Of a stretch of DNA of 64,000 nt, positions 24,460-34,933 are shown one piece after another. The DNA comes from Nitrospira sp. (GTDB lineage: Bacteria; Nitrospirota; Nitrospiria; Nitrospirales; UBA8639), in NCBI GenBank assembly GCA_024760505.1, contig CP058931.1, positions 2,056,001 to 2,120,000 on the forward strand, in the 5' to 3' direction. Numbering within the stretch: the first letter of the stretch is position 1; each line of letters opens with the position of its first letter. Both the position numbers and the translations under genes were made by a program. Below the pieces are notes generated by a model. The model did no database searches. It saw nothing but the letters and a program-made list of their open reading frames with translations, and was not told the origin of the DNA.

Positions 24460-24903
24460 TTACTGAGAGCCAACCGCAACTGGTTGTCCCTTCATGTCGG
24501 TCTCGCCTGACTGTTTCGTGGTTTTTTCCACTGACCATTCATGGGGCGTAATCTTTAGGAGATGCCCTTTGAGCGTATAGAATTCGCCTTCCGGTATTTC
24601 CACCTGATCCGTGCCAGTCACGTTAATGGCCAGCACCCGTTTTTTGTCTCCTCTGTTGGATAAAATTATGCCGTTCTCCAATCGTTCCAGTTGATAGGCC
24701 CCTTGTTCGTTGATGACCAGGGAGTTGGCTTCTATCTTTGCGTGCATTTTTCCAACTTTATCGAAAATGGCAAAATTGACTCGAACAGGGGTTCCTCCGG
24801 TTTTTCGGAGCTGCATTTCAATTTGGGGGAGTCCGTCAATTTCTACAATTCCATTGGAATTGCGGTACCAATGCGGTCCGACTTTCACATCCATGCCCAC
24901 CAT
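24460..24903 (-). CDS. Hypothetical protein, beta-rich
   Basis: 147 aa with AAAGGAGG directly before the ATG. No membrane segment or signal peptide. The content is mostly beta-strand-like: WYRNSNGIVEIDGLPQIEMQ, RVNFAIFDKVGKMHAKIEAN, YQLERLENGIILSNRGDKKR. It resembles short beta-sandwich or jelly-roll proteins sometimes found in phage or unknown families, but no assignment is possible. It is convergent with the zinc-ribbon gene. Confidence 0.65.
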   Translation of the reverse strand: MVGMDVKVGPHWYRNSNGIVEIDGLPQIEMQLRKTGGTPVRVNFAIFDKVGKMHAKIEANSLVINEQGAYQLERLENGIILSNRGDKKRVLAINVTGTDQVEIPEGEFYTLKGHLLKITPHEWSVEKTTKQSGETDMKGQPVAVGSQ

Positions 24904-25255
24904 GCCTCCTTTGTTCTTCAGTGAATAGACTCAAAACTGACCCGTATTGTACTGACCGGATCAGGCTGGTGGCTAGAGGAAATGTTCCTTGGATGAGTGT
25001 TGCAAATACGTGTTGCATCTTGGATTGCTTTTGGGGATGCGTATTGGCCGCTTGCCCTTGCTCACATACTCCTCCGTGCGCTCCGCTCGTCCAAGCGGGC
25101 TGCGGCTTTTTCCTGAGAAGCCTTGCGACAGGGCTGAACGCGCCTTCCTTCGGCCAGGCCAGGCTCAGGACAAGCTTTGAGCGCTCCTTGAGACCCTGAG
25201 GGGGCTTGGGATGTGTGGGAGAGAATGTCGAGGGGGTCGTCACGCGTAACTGAAG
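24904..25255. other. Gene-free gap
   Basis: 352 bases between divergent flanks. It contains no gene I can support. The right half is GC-rich and looks like a dispersed intergenic repeat of the kind seen at 19180-19400, but I could not match the two. Confidence 0.4.
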
Positions 25256-25471
25256 TTAGGACTTATCCTTGATTCGATTCAGGATGAGGGCAATGCACCC
25301 ACCCAAGAGGCCTCCCCCAAAGATCGGCGGTCCCAATTCGACCAGTTTAATTTCCCATATAGGTTCATTAGCCAACATTAGATCCCGAATCCCGCCTTGA
25401 ATCATGATGACAGCCAGTGCCATGAGGGCGCCAATCATGAACCACCATCGAAATACTTTAAACGATTCCAT
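25256..25471 (-). CDS. Small two-helix membrane protein
   Basis: 71 aa with AAGGA upstream of the ATG, beginning MESFKVFRWWFMIGALMALA. Two hydrophobic helices (about residues 9-27 and 46-64) joined by a short loop with a central acidic residue. It ends in a basic tail (NRIKDKS). It lies 18 bases downstream of the comM-like gene on the same strand and may be co-transcribed with it. Function unknown. Confidence 0.65.
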   Translation of the reverse strand: MESFKVFRWWFMIGALMALAVIMIQGGIRDLMLANEPIWEIKLVELGPPIFGGGLLGGCIALILNRIKDKS

Positions 25472-25489
25472 GAAATGTCCTTATGCCAA

Positions 25490-27016
25490 TTATGCCAGTA
25501 TGGGTCGATCTAATGTTCGGTACTGAATCGCTTCGGCGACATGTGTGGATGAAATCATAACCGATTCTCCCAAGTCGGCAATAGTTCGGGCCACACGTAA
25601 AATCCGGCCATAGGCCCGTGCGGACAATCCCAGGCGGGTGACGGCTTGATCCAACAAAGTGTTTCCGGCTTGATCCAGTTGGCAATACTTTTTGAGCAAG
25701 CGAGGCTTAAGCTGTGCATTGTTTAGGGTCTGCTCAGCGCGGTAGCGGTCGATTTGACGATGTCGTGCCTGGATCACCCGTTGTCGAATGGTTGAAGAGG
25801 CTTCACCGGTTATCCTGCCCGATAGTTCTTTGACCGGGACTGCAGGGACTTCTATGTGGATATCCAGTCGGTCGAGAAGTGGACCGGATAGACGGCTTCG
25901 ATACCGTTGAATGTGATAGGGCGTACAGACGCATTCATGGGTGGGGTCTCCGCAATATCCACATGGGCAGGGATTCATCGCGACGATCAACATGAGTTTG
26001 GCGGGAAACGTGAAACTGGCCTGTGCGCGGGTCAGCGTGACGGTTCCATTTTCCAGTGGCTGGCGTAAGCTATCCAAAAGCGACCGCTTAAATTCCAATG
26101 CCTCGTCTAAAAAGAGGACGCCATGATGAGCCAGAGAGACTTCTCCGGGACGGGGGATGGATCCTCCTCCAACGAGGCCGGCTTCTGAAATGGTGTGATG
26201 GGGGGCACGAAAGGGGCGATTGGCGAGGAGGGCCGCATGAGGTGGAAGGTTTCCGGCCACACTGTGGACCTGACTGGCTTCCAAACATTCCTGAAAGCTC
26301 ATGGGTGGAAGAATACTTGTTAACCGTTGGGCTAACATGGTTTTTCCTGATCCTGGCGGACCCACCATGAGAAGATTATGCCCGCCAGCCGCAGCCACCT
26401 CCAGGGCACGTTTGGCCTGATATTGTCCCACCACATCGGCAAAGTCTTCCTCAGGGGAGGAGAGTCCGGGTTGCACGAGGGGAAAGGTATTTTTTGCAGG
26501 AAGGAGAGGGAGCGCCTCCTGGAGAAATCCCACCACCTGAGGGAGGGTCGAGACGCCAAACACGGTGGCGTGGTCGACCACGGCAGCCTGCGAAGCATTG
26601 TCGTGAGGCAGGATCAATGAGAAGGGGTGATGAGTGGCAATAGCCATGGACAGCGCCCCGGGTACCGCTTTGATTCTACCATCCAGTGCCAGTTCCCCAA
26701 CAAAAATATAGGAGGTGACGGCGTCTTGCGAGAGAACCCCTTCGGCTACCAAAATGCCGATGGCAATTCCCAACTCAAGACCTGCCCCTTCCTTTTTTAA
26801 TCCGGCTGGCGCCAAATTGACGGTGATTTTTTTTGCAGGAAAATGGAACCCCGTGTTTTTGAGTGCGGATCGAACCCGGTCACGGCTTTCACGAACGGTC
26901 GCATCGGGTAGCCCCACGATGGAAAATTGTGGAAGGCCTCCACCAATATCCACCTCAATTTCAATGAGATTGGCTTCTAATCCCACCAATCCCACACTTT
27001 GAATTTTGGCTAACAT
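25490..27016 (-). CDS. comM: YifB/ComM-family Mg-chelatase-like AAA+ ATPase
   Basis: 508 aa. The N-terminal ChlI-like domain (EVDIGGGLPQFSIVGLPDAT, HFPAKKITVNLAPAGLKKEG) is followed by the AAA+ module with Walker A GPPGSGKT at 219-226, Walker B GVLFLDEALEF and the C-terminal Mg-chelatase subunit I lid. ComM is a hexameric helicase that promotes branch migration during natural transformation; many bacteria carry it without known competence. The zinc-like cysteines CPCGYCGDPTHECVC (about residues 353-367) typical of this family are present. The gene looks complete; the symbol is by family. Confidence 0.92.
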   Translation of the reverse strand: MLAKIQSVGLVGLEANLIEIEVDIGGGLPQFSIVGLPDATVRESRDRVRSALKNTGFHFPAKKITVNLAPAGLKKEGAGLELGIAIGILVAEGVLSQDAVTSYIFVGELALDGRIKAVPGALSMAIATHHPFSLILPHDNASQAAVVDHATVFGVSTLPQVVGFLQEALPLLPAKNTFPLVQPGLSSPEEDFADVVGQYQAKRALEVAAAGGHNLLMVGPPGSGKTMLAQRLTSILPPMSFQECLEASQVHSVAGNLPPHAALLANRPFRAPHHTISEAGLVGGGSIPRPGEVSLAHHGVLFLDEALEFKRSLLDSLRQPLENGTVTLTRAQASFTFPAKLMLIVAMNPCPCGYCGDPTHECVCTPYHIQRYRSRLSGPLLDRLDIHIEVPAVPVKELSGRITGEASSTIRQRVIQARHRQIDRYRAEQTLNNAQLKPRLLKKYCQLDQAGNTLLDQAVTRLGLSARAYGRILRVARTIADLGESVMISSTHVAEAIQYRTLDRPILA

Positions 27017-27226
27017 GCTTGTCTTCTATTCCGGTTTAAGGCGTGTGGTGTCTGTGCATTCACGGATCTTAGGTCACGTTTTTTTTGGAACTTCAACCAA
27101 ATCATTTGGCGGATTCGGCCTGCGGGCGGCTGAAAGTTCCTGCCGTCCATAAGGGTTCAGAGATATCGGCCTTGTGTGATGGACTCATGCATGGGGCTTC
27201 TGAAAATTTGCACTGTGAGCGAGTGC

Positions 27227-29116
27227 TTATGGGGGAGATACGGGCGATGAAAGAGCGGGGAGTTTCGGTGCAGGGGTAAGAGACGGTGGATTCGGAGGGG
27301 ATGGAAGTACAGGACTTGGTCCCTCCGTGGAAAGGGTTGTTCCATTCTCAGGGATCTGAACCGAATCCAATATGTCTTTGAGTTCCTTGCTTTCAATGTT
27401 GTCTAACGACTCTGTATTCGGGGAGGGAGCAGTTGAGTCCTGTAAGGATTGCGGTCCCTTGGGAGAAAGGGCTGAAGACTGTTCAGATTGTGAGGCGGGT
27501 TTCTCCGTGACTGTGGGGACAGTTCTTTGCCCCGTTGCTGGAGGATTTGTTGTCGACGCCGGTGTCGTGACCGGAGTAACCGGTTTTTTGGAAGATGGTG
27601 GATTGGCCATGTTGGAATGGCCTTGGGATGGCGACGAGTTTGGTTGATCCGGAACCTGGGTGCCTTCAGATGTATGTTGTGGGCTCGGGTTCAGAGATTG
27701 TGAACTGGTGCGTTCCAGAGGCGAAGGCAATGGTGTTTCCGGGTGGTGTGGTGCATCAGGTTTCAATGAGTGAGCCTCCACCCCCGTTGTCGGCGCTGGG
27801 GGTGTCGGGATTGCCTGGTTTGAGTTATCACTATTTGGTGTGTCGTTGGTTTTTACGTGTGGCACTTCGGTCGTTGGGGTATTGAGCGGAGAAGAAATTG
27901 GGTTGTCAGGGGGTATGGTCGTGAATGAGTCTATTGGTGGAACGACAGGAGCCGGTTCATTGATGGGCGGCTGCTCGGAGACCCCGAGTTGATGGGATGC
28001 CAGAAAAGGGATGCCGAGCTGTTCCTTATACATATAACCCATGGTGCCACCAATAAAGAGAAACAGGGTGATTCCAATCGTGACGCCTAATTTTTTTCTC
28101 GTCCTGGCTCGGTGTATTCCTTGATAGTCGGTAGAGTGTTTCGGCCGAGTCACGGTAGGCGGTTGGATTGGAAGGGGTACTGATACTGGTGCCTGTGGTG
28201 GAAGGCTCGGTGCCTCTGTCTTGATCTTGGCTGTTTGGATGTCTGGCGTTGGTTGTGGTTCTGTAGGGGCCGCTGGCGGCCTCAAAAATTCAGGGGCAAT
28301 TTTTGCCAATTGCTGATTCAAAATGGTGAGGACATGGGTGGCATCTTGAAGTCGCTGTGAGGACTGATTCCGGGTCATTTGGCGGATAAGCTCACAGATG
28401 GCTTTCGGGACATGGTCCGGGAAGTCAAACACCGGGTCAGCCTGGTCGAAAGCCAGTTTCCCCATAATCGATGTCTTTGGAAGACCGGAATAGGGCACTC
28501 GCGTGGTGAGCATGTCGTACATCATGAATCCCAAACAGTACAAATCACTGCCGAGGGTCAAAAGTTCGCTTTTGGCAGTTTCCGGGAGCAAGTAGGGTAA
28601 TGGTCTGAGTAATTCAGCGTCACAGTTTTTTAGTATGTCCATCAGGATCCAAGATAATCCGAGGTCCATGACTTTGATCTGGCCTTGAGGGCCGACCAGG
28701 ACGTGTCCAGGATGGAGTGTGCCGTGAATGATGCCTTGAAAGTGGATATGAACTAACACTTCCGCAATTTCACGAGCCAGCAGGAGCATTTTTTCGACTG
28801 AAAGAGGCCCTTCATTCTGAATGACGTGCTGGAGACTGGGAGCATCAAAAAATTCCATGCAGACGACAGGGGTGCCGTCCTGCTCTTCTACTTTGAAGAT
28901 TTTAATGAGATTGGGGTGTTCTAATCGAAGGAGCGATTTGGCTTTTTCGATAAAGGCTTTTCCACGAATGAGCCGACCATTGATATGGGTATGATACACC
29001 TTAATCGCCATTTCCTGCCGCAGTTCGAGATCATACCCATAGTAAATGGTTCCGGTTTGGCCTTTGGCAATTTCTCCCTGTATTTCAATTTTTCCAGGCA
29101 GCAGTTGTGTTTTCAT
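27227..29116 (-). CDS. Membrane pseudokinase of the Ser/Thr kinase fold
   Basis: 629 aa. Residues 8-270 have the Hanks kinase fold: the glycine-loop segment AKGQTGTIYYG, Lys39 in MAIKVY and a PYLLPETA activation-end region. The catalytic HRDxKxxN is replaced by HGTLHPGHV (131-139): Asp, Lys and Asn are all missing, and DFG is DLG (151-153). A transmembrane helix (343-363) leads to a Pro/Ser/Thr-rich tail of about 260 residues outside the cell. Without the catalytic Asp it is most likely a pseudokinase that binds ATP or a partner. Low-complexity tail, no PASTA repeats seen. It stands alone between comM and bioF. Confidence 0.88.
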   Translation of the reverse strand: MKTQLLPGKIEIQGEIAKGQTGTIYYGYDLELRQEMAIKVYHTHINGRLIRGKAFIEKAKSLLRLEHPNLIKIFKVEEQDGTPVVCMEFFDAPSLQHVIQNEGPLSVEKMLLLAREIAEVLVHIHFQGIIHGTLHPGHVLVGPQGQIKVMDLGLSWILMDILKNCDAELLRPLPYLLPETAKSELLTLGSDLYCLGFMMYDMLTTRVPYSGLPKTSIMGKLAFDQADPVFDFPDHVPKAICELIRQMTRNQSSQRLQDATHVLTILNQQLAKIAPEFLRPPAAPTEPQPTPDIQTAKIKTEAPSLPPQAPVSVPLPIQPPTVTRPKHSTDYQGIHRARTRKKLGVTIGITLFLFIGGTMGYMYKEQLGIPFLASHQLGVSEQPPINEPAPVVPPIDSFTTIPPDNPISSPLNTPTTEVPHVKTNDTPNSDNSNQAIPTPPAPTTGVEAHSLKPDAPHHPETPLPSPLERTSSQSLNPSPQHTSEGTQVPDQPNSSPSQGHSNMANPPSSKKPVTPVTTPASTTNPPATGQRTVPTVTEKPASQSEQSSALSPKGPQSLQDSTAPSPNTESLDNIESKELKDILDSVQIPENGTTLSTEGPSPVLPSPPNPPSLTPAPKLPALSSPVSPP

Positions 29117-29388
29117 ACAAAAAAATCTAACTCTTTAAAATAAGCTTTGTGATGAATGAGTGCGTCTGGTGGTCGTGGCACATTGAAACGAAGGCACCCC
29201 TATCAATCAATCAATGCGGAAATATCGGAGCCATGGAATTCCTGCTCATCTTGTCGGAATACGGTTTGATTTTCTTGAATGGAAGGGATTCTTGATCTCT
29301 TGGAAATTTCGAATGCAGGACGTAAAGAGAGGGCGTTTCTCAGGATCAGCTGGCAGGCATAAGAGGAGCACGGGGAGCAATCCTTCGC

Positions 29389-30561
29389 TCAGAGAACCTT
29401 AAGGGCTGTTCCTACCTTCCGTAATGCTCTGAGGGCGGTCTCGAGATGCTCAAGCGAATGATCGGCTGTCACCGTGATGCGGAGGCGGCTGGTCCCTTTA
29501 GGGACTGTAGGGGGGCGGACAGCCGGAATCCACACGCCCTCTGCCCGTAAGTGTTGGCTCATCTGGACCCCGATTTCCGGGTCGTTCACCATGATCGGGA
29601 GAATAGGGCTCTGAGTGTCAGTCAGTTGGAATCCCATGGTCACTAAGTGGTGATGCAAAAACTCTCGATTGCGCCAAAGCGTCACTCTGCGTTGGGGTTC
29701 TTGCCGGATGATTGCCAGGGCTGCGCTCGCTGCGGCGGCAATGGCGGGTGGTGGGGAGGTGGTATAGATAAATGAGCGTGCGGTATTCACCAGGTAGGCC
29801 ACGAAATCTTTCGGCCCGGCGATAAACCCGCCACTGGATCCAAGGGCTTTACTGAGCGTGCCCATCTGTAGGATGTGGCGGGAGTCTAATCCAAAATGTT
29901 CCACCGTGCCTCGACCGGTTGCACCCATGACCCCGGTGCCATGCGCGTCATCAATGAGCAGGGTGGCACCATATTCTTCTGCCAGTCTGGCTATCTCGGG
30001 CAGCGGAGCCACATCTCCATCCATACTAAACACCCCTTCAGTCAGAATGAGCGTCGAAGTCCGGGAGCGTGTTTTTGTTAGAAGGCGCTTGAGATGGCTG
30101 ACGTCGTTGTGATGGAAGACGCGTAGTGTGGCCCGGCTGAGGCGGCAACCATCGATCAGACTGGCATGGCATAAACGATCCGCCAAAATCAGGCTATCTG
30201 CCCTGGCAAGATTCGGGATGACTCCTATACTTGTGGCGTAACCTGAAGAAAAGGTGAGAGCCGCCTCTGTTTCCTTAAAACTGGCCAATTCACCTTCTAG
30301 AACTTGATGAGGCGTGACGTTGCCGGAAATTAACCGTGAGGCTCCAGATCCTACTCCAAATTTTTCGATGGCCTTTATGGCGGCATCTTTTACCTGTGGA
30401 TGGTTGGCCAGCCCAAGATAGTTATTGGAGGCAAAAAGGAGGACTTCCCGCCCTTCCACTGAAATAACCGGAGCTGAGGGGGAGTTGATGAGAGATAACT
30501 CCCTCAACAGGTGTTGTTGCGCTAAGGTCTGGAGTTCTTCTTTGAACATTTGGAGGGCCAC
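29389..30561 (-). CDS. bioF: 8-amino-7-oxononanoate synthase
   Basis: PLP enzyme of biotin synthesis that joins pimeloyl thioester and alanine. 390 aa with PLP lysine K238 in QMGTLSKALGSSGG, the Asp/His pair in LLIDDAHGTG (D204, H207), and NNYLGLANHP. Alternative 2-amino-3-ketobutyrate CoA ligase is a close relative; the N-terminal region and VGSGASRLISG fit BioF better. The start is GTG 30561, with an ATG 12 bases later as alternative. No bioA, bioD or bioB lies nearby, so the biotin genes are dispersed or only this step is here. Confidence 0.88.
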   Translation of the reverse strand: MALQMFKEELQTLAQQHLLRELSLINSPSAPVISVEGREVLLFASNNYLGLANHPQVKDAAIKAIEKFGVGSGASRLISGNVTPHQVLEGELASFKETEAALTFSSGYATSIGVIPNLARADSLILADRLCHASLIDGCRLSRATLRVFHHNDVSHLKRLLTKTRSRTSTLILTEGVFSMDGDVAPLPEIARLAEEYGATLLIDDAHGTGVMGATGRGTVEHFGLDSRHILQMGTLSKALGSSGGFIAGPKDFVAYLVNTARSFIYTTSPPPAIAAAASAALAIIRQEPQRRVTLWRNREFLHHHLVTMGFQLTDTQSPILPIMVNDPEIGVQMSQHLRAEGVWIPAVRPPTVPKGTSRLRITVTADHSLEHLETALRALRKVGTALKVL

Positions 30562-30638
30562 AGGATTTTGAAATATTACCTATAGGATCTGTCGTCCACA
30601 GGTATTTCGTAATGGGATCAACCCTGTTACAATAAATA

Positions 30639-30668
30639 TTGACTTGAAAAAACCATAATGATTACAAT
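30639..30668 (+). promoter_or_regulatory. Strong sigma-70-type promoter upstream of ilvB
   Basis: TTGACT (30639-30644), an 18-base spacer, and TACAAT (30663-30668): five of six consensus bases in each box. It faces ilvB, about 136 bases before its start codon, leaving an untranslated leader long enough for attenuation or a riboswitch. I see no clear leader peptide or known riboswitch in that leader. Confidence 0.65.
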
Positions 30669-30804
30669 GGTTTATTTATGCAGGCAATAAATTTACCACA
30701 AATGGGGATTATTTTTTGTCGGAGAGGTTTTTGAGGGGTTATTACCGGGACGATGTGGTTCACCAGGTTTCGTCCGTCGTCAAATTAACCAGAGGGTGAG
30801 AATC

Positions 30805-32580
30805 ATGAAAATCACTGGTGCAGAAATCTTCTTAGAAGCATTAAAGCGTGAGGGCGTGAAAACCATGTTTGCCTTGCCAGGCGGAGTGGTTCTCAAAATA
30901 TTCGATGTCTTGCACCAGCAAAAAGATATTCGGGTAATTCTGACACGACACGAACAAGGTGCCGGGTTTATGGCCGTCGGATACGCGAAAGCCATGGGCA
31001 AACCCGGCGTGGCGCTGATTACCTCCGGCCCCGGCATGACAAATGTTATCACGTCTCTTGCGGACGCGTATATGGATTCAGTTCCCATAGTCGTCTTTTC
31101 AGGACAGGTTCCGACCGCCTTAATCGGCAACGATGCCTTTCAAGAGGCCGACAACATCGGTCTCAGTCGTCCGTGCACCAAATACAATTTTCTGGTCAAG
31201 GACGTGAAAGATTTAGCACAGACGATTAAGGAGGCGTTTTATATTGCCACCACTGGCCGCCCTGGCCCGGTTTTAGTCGATATTCCTAAAGATATTTCGC
31301 TCGATAAAGCGGACTTTCATTACCCGACGTCTGTTTCCATTCGCGGATATAACCCCACGTACGACGGAAGTCGGTGGAAAATTAAACAAGCGGCGGACGC
31401 GATCATGAAAGCCAAGCGTCCAATTTTATATGTGGGTGGAGGAGTCGTGTTATCCGGGGCCTCTCCGGAGGTGAAAGAGCTGGCCGAGCTGACGCAAATT
31501 CCGGTGGATATGACGTTGATGGCACTTGGGGCATTTCCCGGAAACCATCCCCTTTCACTGGGCATGCTGGGCATGCATGGGACCTATGTCGCGAACATGG
31601 CCATGCATTATTCTGACCTGGTTATTGCCGTTGGGGCTCGATTTGATGATCGGGTGACGGGCAAGGTTTCAGAGTTTTGTCCCGATGCGAAAATTATTCA
31701 CATTGATATTGATCCGACCTCTATTCGGAAAAATATTCAGGTAGACATTCCTATTGTCGGTGACTGTAAGCGAGTGCTCATCGAATTGAATAATATTCTT
31801 CGGGCCACGGTGAATGGGAATCAAAAAGAGCAAAGAAAGCCATGGTGGGATCAACTGAATGCCTGGAGGCAAGCGCACCCTCTGCGCTATGACCAAGATC
31901 CTGATGGACAAATTAAGCCACAATTTCTTATTGATCGCCTGTATCAGCTGACGAGCGACCGAAATCCTATTTTGGCCACAGACGTAGGTCAACACCAGAT
32001 GTGGTCAGCTCAATATTTTAAATTACAAAATCCTCAATCCTGGTTAACATCAGGGGGATTGGGGACCATGGGGTTTGGATTGCCGGCCGCGATGGGTGCG
32101 CAAGCTGCGTTTCCGGATCGACTGGTTCTGTGTGTTGCCGGTGATGGCAGTATTCAAATGAATACCCAAGAGTTGGCGACCGCAGTCGTCGAGCAACTAC
32201 CGGTTAAAGTTTTTATTATTAATAACCGGTTCCATGGCATGGTTCGGCAGTGGCAAGATTTGTTTTATGAGGGCCGGTATGCGTCAAGTTACCTGGGGAC
32301 CGTTCCTGATTTTGTAAAATTAGCGGAAGCCTATGGGGCTGCAGGTATTCGAATTGAAAAGGTTTCGGAAATGGATAGCGGTATTCGTGAAGCGCTTTCC
32401 ATTAAGGGTCCGGTCGTGATTGATGTCCCGACCTACCAGTTTGAAAATTGTTATCCCATGATTCCGGCCGGAGGCTGTAATCATGAAATGTTATTAGCAG
32501 ATCCCCCGGACTTAAAGAAGCCCAATGCCATGCAAAAAATTGGTACTCAGGCGGATTCGGATTCTGTCATCACAGCTTAG
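30805..32580 (+). CDS. ilvB: Acetolactate synthase large (catalytic) subunit
   Basis: ThDP-dependent first common step of branched-chain amino acid synthesis. Catalytic Glu lies in ILTRHEQGAGFMAVGYAKAM; ThDP/Mg binding is in CVAGDGSIQMNTQELATAVV and FIINNRFHGMVRQWQ; the FAD-binding middle domain shows LGMLGMHGTYVANMA. 591 aa, normal. The ATG at 30805 follows AGAGGGTGAG; GTG 30796 is in frame but less fitting. A good promoter precedes it. The regulatory subunit ilvN starts 22 bases after its stop. It is the first gene of the ilvB-ilvN-ilvC-psd-pssA-leuA-leuB run. Confidence 0.96.
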   Translation: MKITGAEIFLEALKREGVKTMFALPGGVVLKIFDVLHQQKDIRVILTRHEQGAGFMAVGYAKAMGKPGVALITSGPGMTNVITSLADAYMDSVPIVVFSGQVPTALIGNDAFQEADNIGLSRPCTKYNFLVKDVKDLAQTIKEAFYIATTGRPGPVLVDIPKDISLDKADFHYPTSVSIRGYNPTYDGSRWKIKQAADAIMKAKRPILYVGGGVVLSGASPEVKELAELTQIPVDMTLMALGAFPGNHPLSLGMLGMHGTYVANMAMHYSDLVIAVGARFDDRVTGKVSEFCPDAKIIHIDIDPTSIRKNIQVDIPIVGDCKRVLIELNNILRATVNGNQKEQRKPWWDQLNAWRQAHPLRYDQDPDGQIKPQFLIDRLYQLTSDRNPILATDVGQHQMWSAQYFKLQNPQSWLTSGGLGTMGFGLPAAMGAQAAFPDRLVLCVAGDGSIQMNTQELATAVVEQLPVKVFIINNRFHGMVRQWQDLFYEGRYASSYLGTVPDFVKLAEAYGAAGIRIEKVSEMDSGIREALSIKGPVVIDVPTYQFENCYPMIPAGGCNHEMLLADPPDLKKPNAMQKIGTQADSDSVITA

Positions 32581-32602
32581 AGTACAACCATAAAAGGGTG
32601 TT

Positions 32603-33124
32603 ATGGAACACATTATTTCGTTGACGGTAGAGAATAAATTCGGATCTTTGTCCCGAGTAGCGGGCCTCTTCAGCGGGCGGGGTTTTAATATCGAAAGTTT
32701 GTCAGTTGCCCCGACGCTGGATCCCTCTGTGTCCATGATGACCTTGGTCACCAAAGGGGATGATCCGATTATCGAACAAATCCTGAAGCAGCTGAACAAA
32801 CTCATTGATGTGATTAAAGTCGTTGATATTAGCGAAAGTGAGTTTGTTGAACGAGAGACTGCGCTAATTAAGGTTCATACCCGGCCAGAGGATCGAGCGG
32901 AAGCTCTTCGCATTGCGGATATTTTTCGAGCTAATGTTCTGGATTCCTCTCCTACCAGCTACACCATTGAAGTCACTGGAGATGTGAGGAAAGTCCAGGC
33001 GATCATCAATCTCCTGCAGCCACTTGGCATCAAAGAGCTGGTACGAACCGGCAGGATTGCCATTGGGCGCGAACCGACACGCTCGACACAAACCCAATCC
33101 CGACCGCTTGCGAAAGCGAATTAA
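32603..33124 (+). CDS. ilvN: Acetolactate synthase small (regulatory) subunit
   Basis: Binds valine and activates the large subunit. 173 aa with the N-terminal ACT domain (EHIISLTVENKFGSLSRVAG, GRGFNIESLSVAPT) and the C-terminal ALS_ss_C domain (AEALRIADIFRANVLD, YTIEVTGDVRKVQAIINLL). The ACT glycine region and the asparagine for valine binding (GFNIESL) are conserved. It follows ilvB closely and precedes ilvC by 96 bases. The gene symbol could equally be ilvH; the choice is by convention. Confidence 0.94.
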   Translation: MEHIISLTVENKFGSLSRVAGLFSGRGFNIESLSVAPTLDPSVSMMTLVTKGDDPIIEQILKQLNKLIDVIKVVDISESEFVERETALIKVHTRPEDRAEALRIADIFRANVLDSSPTSYTIEVTGDVRKVQAIINLLQPLGIKELVRTGRIAIGREPTRSTQTQSRPLAKAN

Positions 33125-33190
33125 TCAGGCCAACCAACATCTGCCTTTAGACTGAGGGGATCCGTCCACCCTGATCGACGGAACGACTAA

Positions 33191-34234
<1,044 letters not shown>

Positions 34235-34267
34235 TGAGAAGGTTGCGGGACGTGAGACCCATTCCCA

Positions 34268-34933
34268 ATGGCTGATCAGGCAAAAGGAATTCCTGTTGCC
34301 AAAGAAGGCCTCCCCTTTATCGCAGGGGGAGGGCTTCTGACGCTTGGGTGTTGGGTGGCCGGATCGGTCTGGCTCACTTGCCTAATGGGATCGTTAACCC
34401 TCTTTACTGCCTGGTTTTTTAGAAACCCGGTTAGAACGATTCCTCAGGGGAAAAACCTCATTGTGTCTCCAGGGGATGGGACGGTCGTAGCGGTGGAAGA
34501 GGAATTTGAGCACCGATTCCTCAAAGAACCCAGTATCAGAATCAGCATTTTTTTAAATGTATTCAATGTCCATATTAACCGGATGCCGGCTGCAGGAGTG
34601 CTACAGGATGTCGTCTATGCTCCCGGGAAGTTTTTAGTAGCCAGTCGTCCGGAGGCTTCAGCGGAAAATGAGCAAAATGCGCTCATGCTCAGGCGTTCCG
34701 ATGGGAAAAAAATACTGTGTGTCCAAATTGCCGGGTTAATTGCCAGACGAATTGTCTGTTGGGTCACCCCCGGTGAACAGGTTGAGGCAGGCGAACGGTT
34801 TGGACTTATTCGGTTTGGATCTCGAATGGATTTGTATCTTCCTCACGACAGTGCCATTCAAGTCAAGGTTGGCGAAAAAGTAAAGGGAGGATCGTCCATC
34901 GTGGCGGAGTTGCTATGCGTGGAGCCTTCATGA
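34268..34933 (+). CDS. psd: Phosphatidylserine decarboxylase (proenzyme)
   Basis: Makes phosphatidylethanolamine from phosphatidylserine; it self-cleaves to form a pyruvoyl group. 221 aa, the shorter bacterial type. The N-terminal hydrophobic segment (FIAGGGLLTLGCWVAGSVWL) anchors it, followed by VSPGDGTVVAVEE, SIFLNVFNVHINRMPAAG with the proton-transfer His, and FGSRMDLYLP, in which the GS pair is the self-cleavage site (near residue 180). The stop overlaps the start of pssA by four bases, so the two steps of PE synthesis are coupled. Its place between ilvC and leuA is noteworthy. Confidence 0.92.
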   Translation: MADQAKGIPVAKEGLPFIAGGGLLTLGCWVAGSVWLTCLMGSLTLFTAWFFRNPVRTIPQGKNLIVSPGDGTVVAVEEEFEHRFLKEPSIRISIFLNVFNVHINRMPAAGVLQDVVYAPGKFLVASRPEASAENEQNALMLRRSDGKKILCVQIAGLIARRIVCWVTPGEQVEAGERFGLIRFGSRMDLYLPHDSAIQVKVGEKVKGGSSIVAELLCVEPS

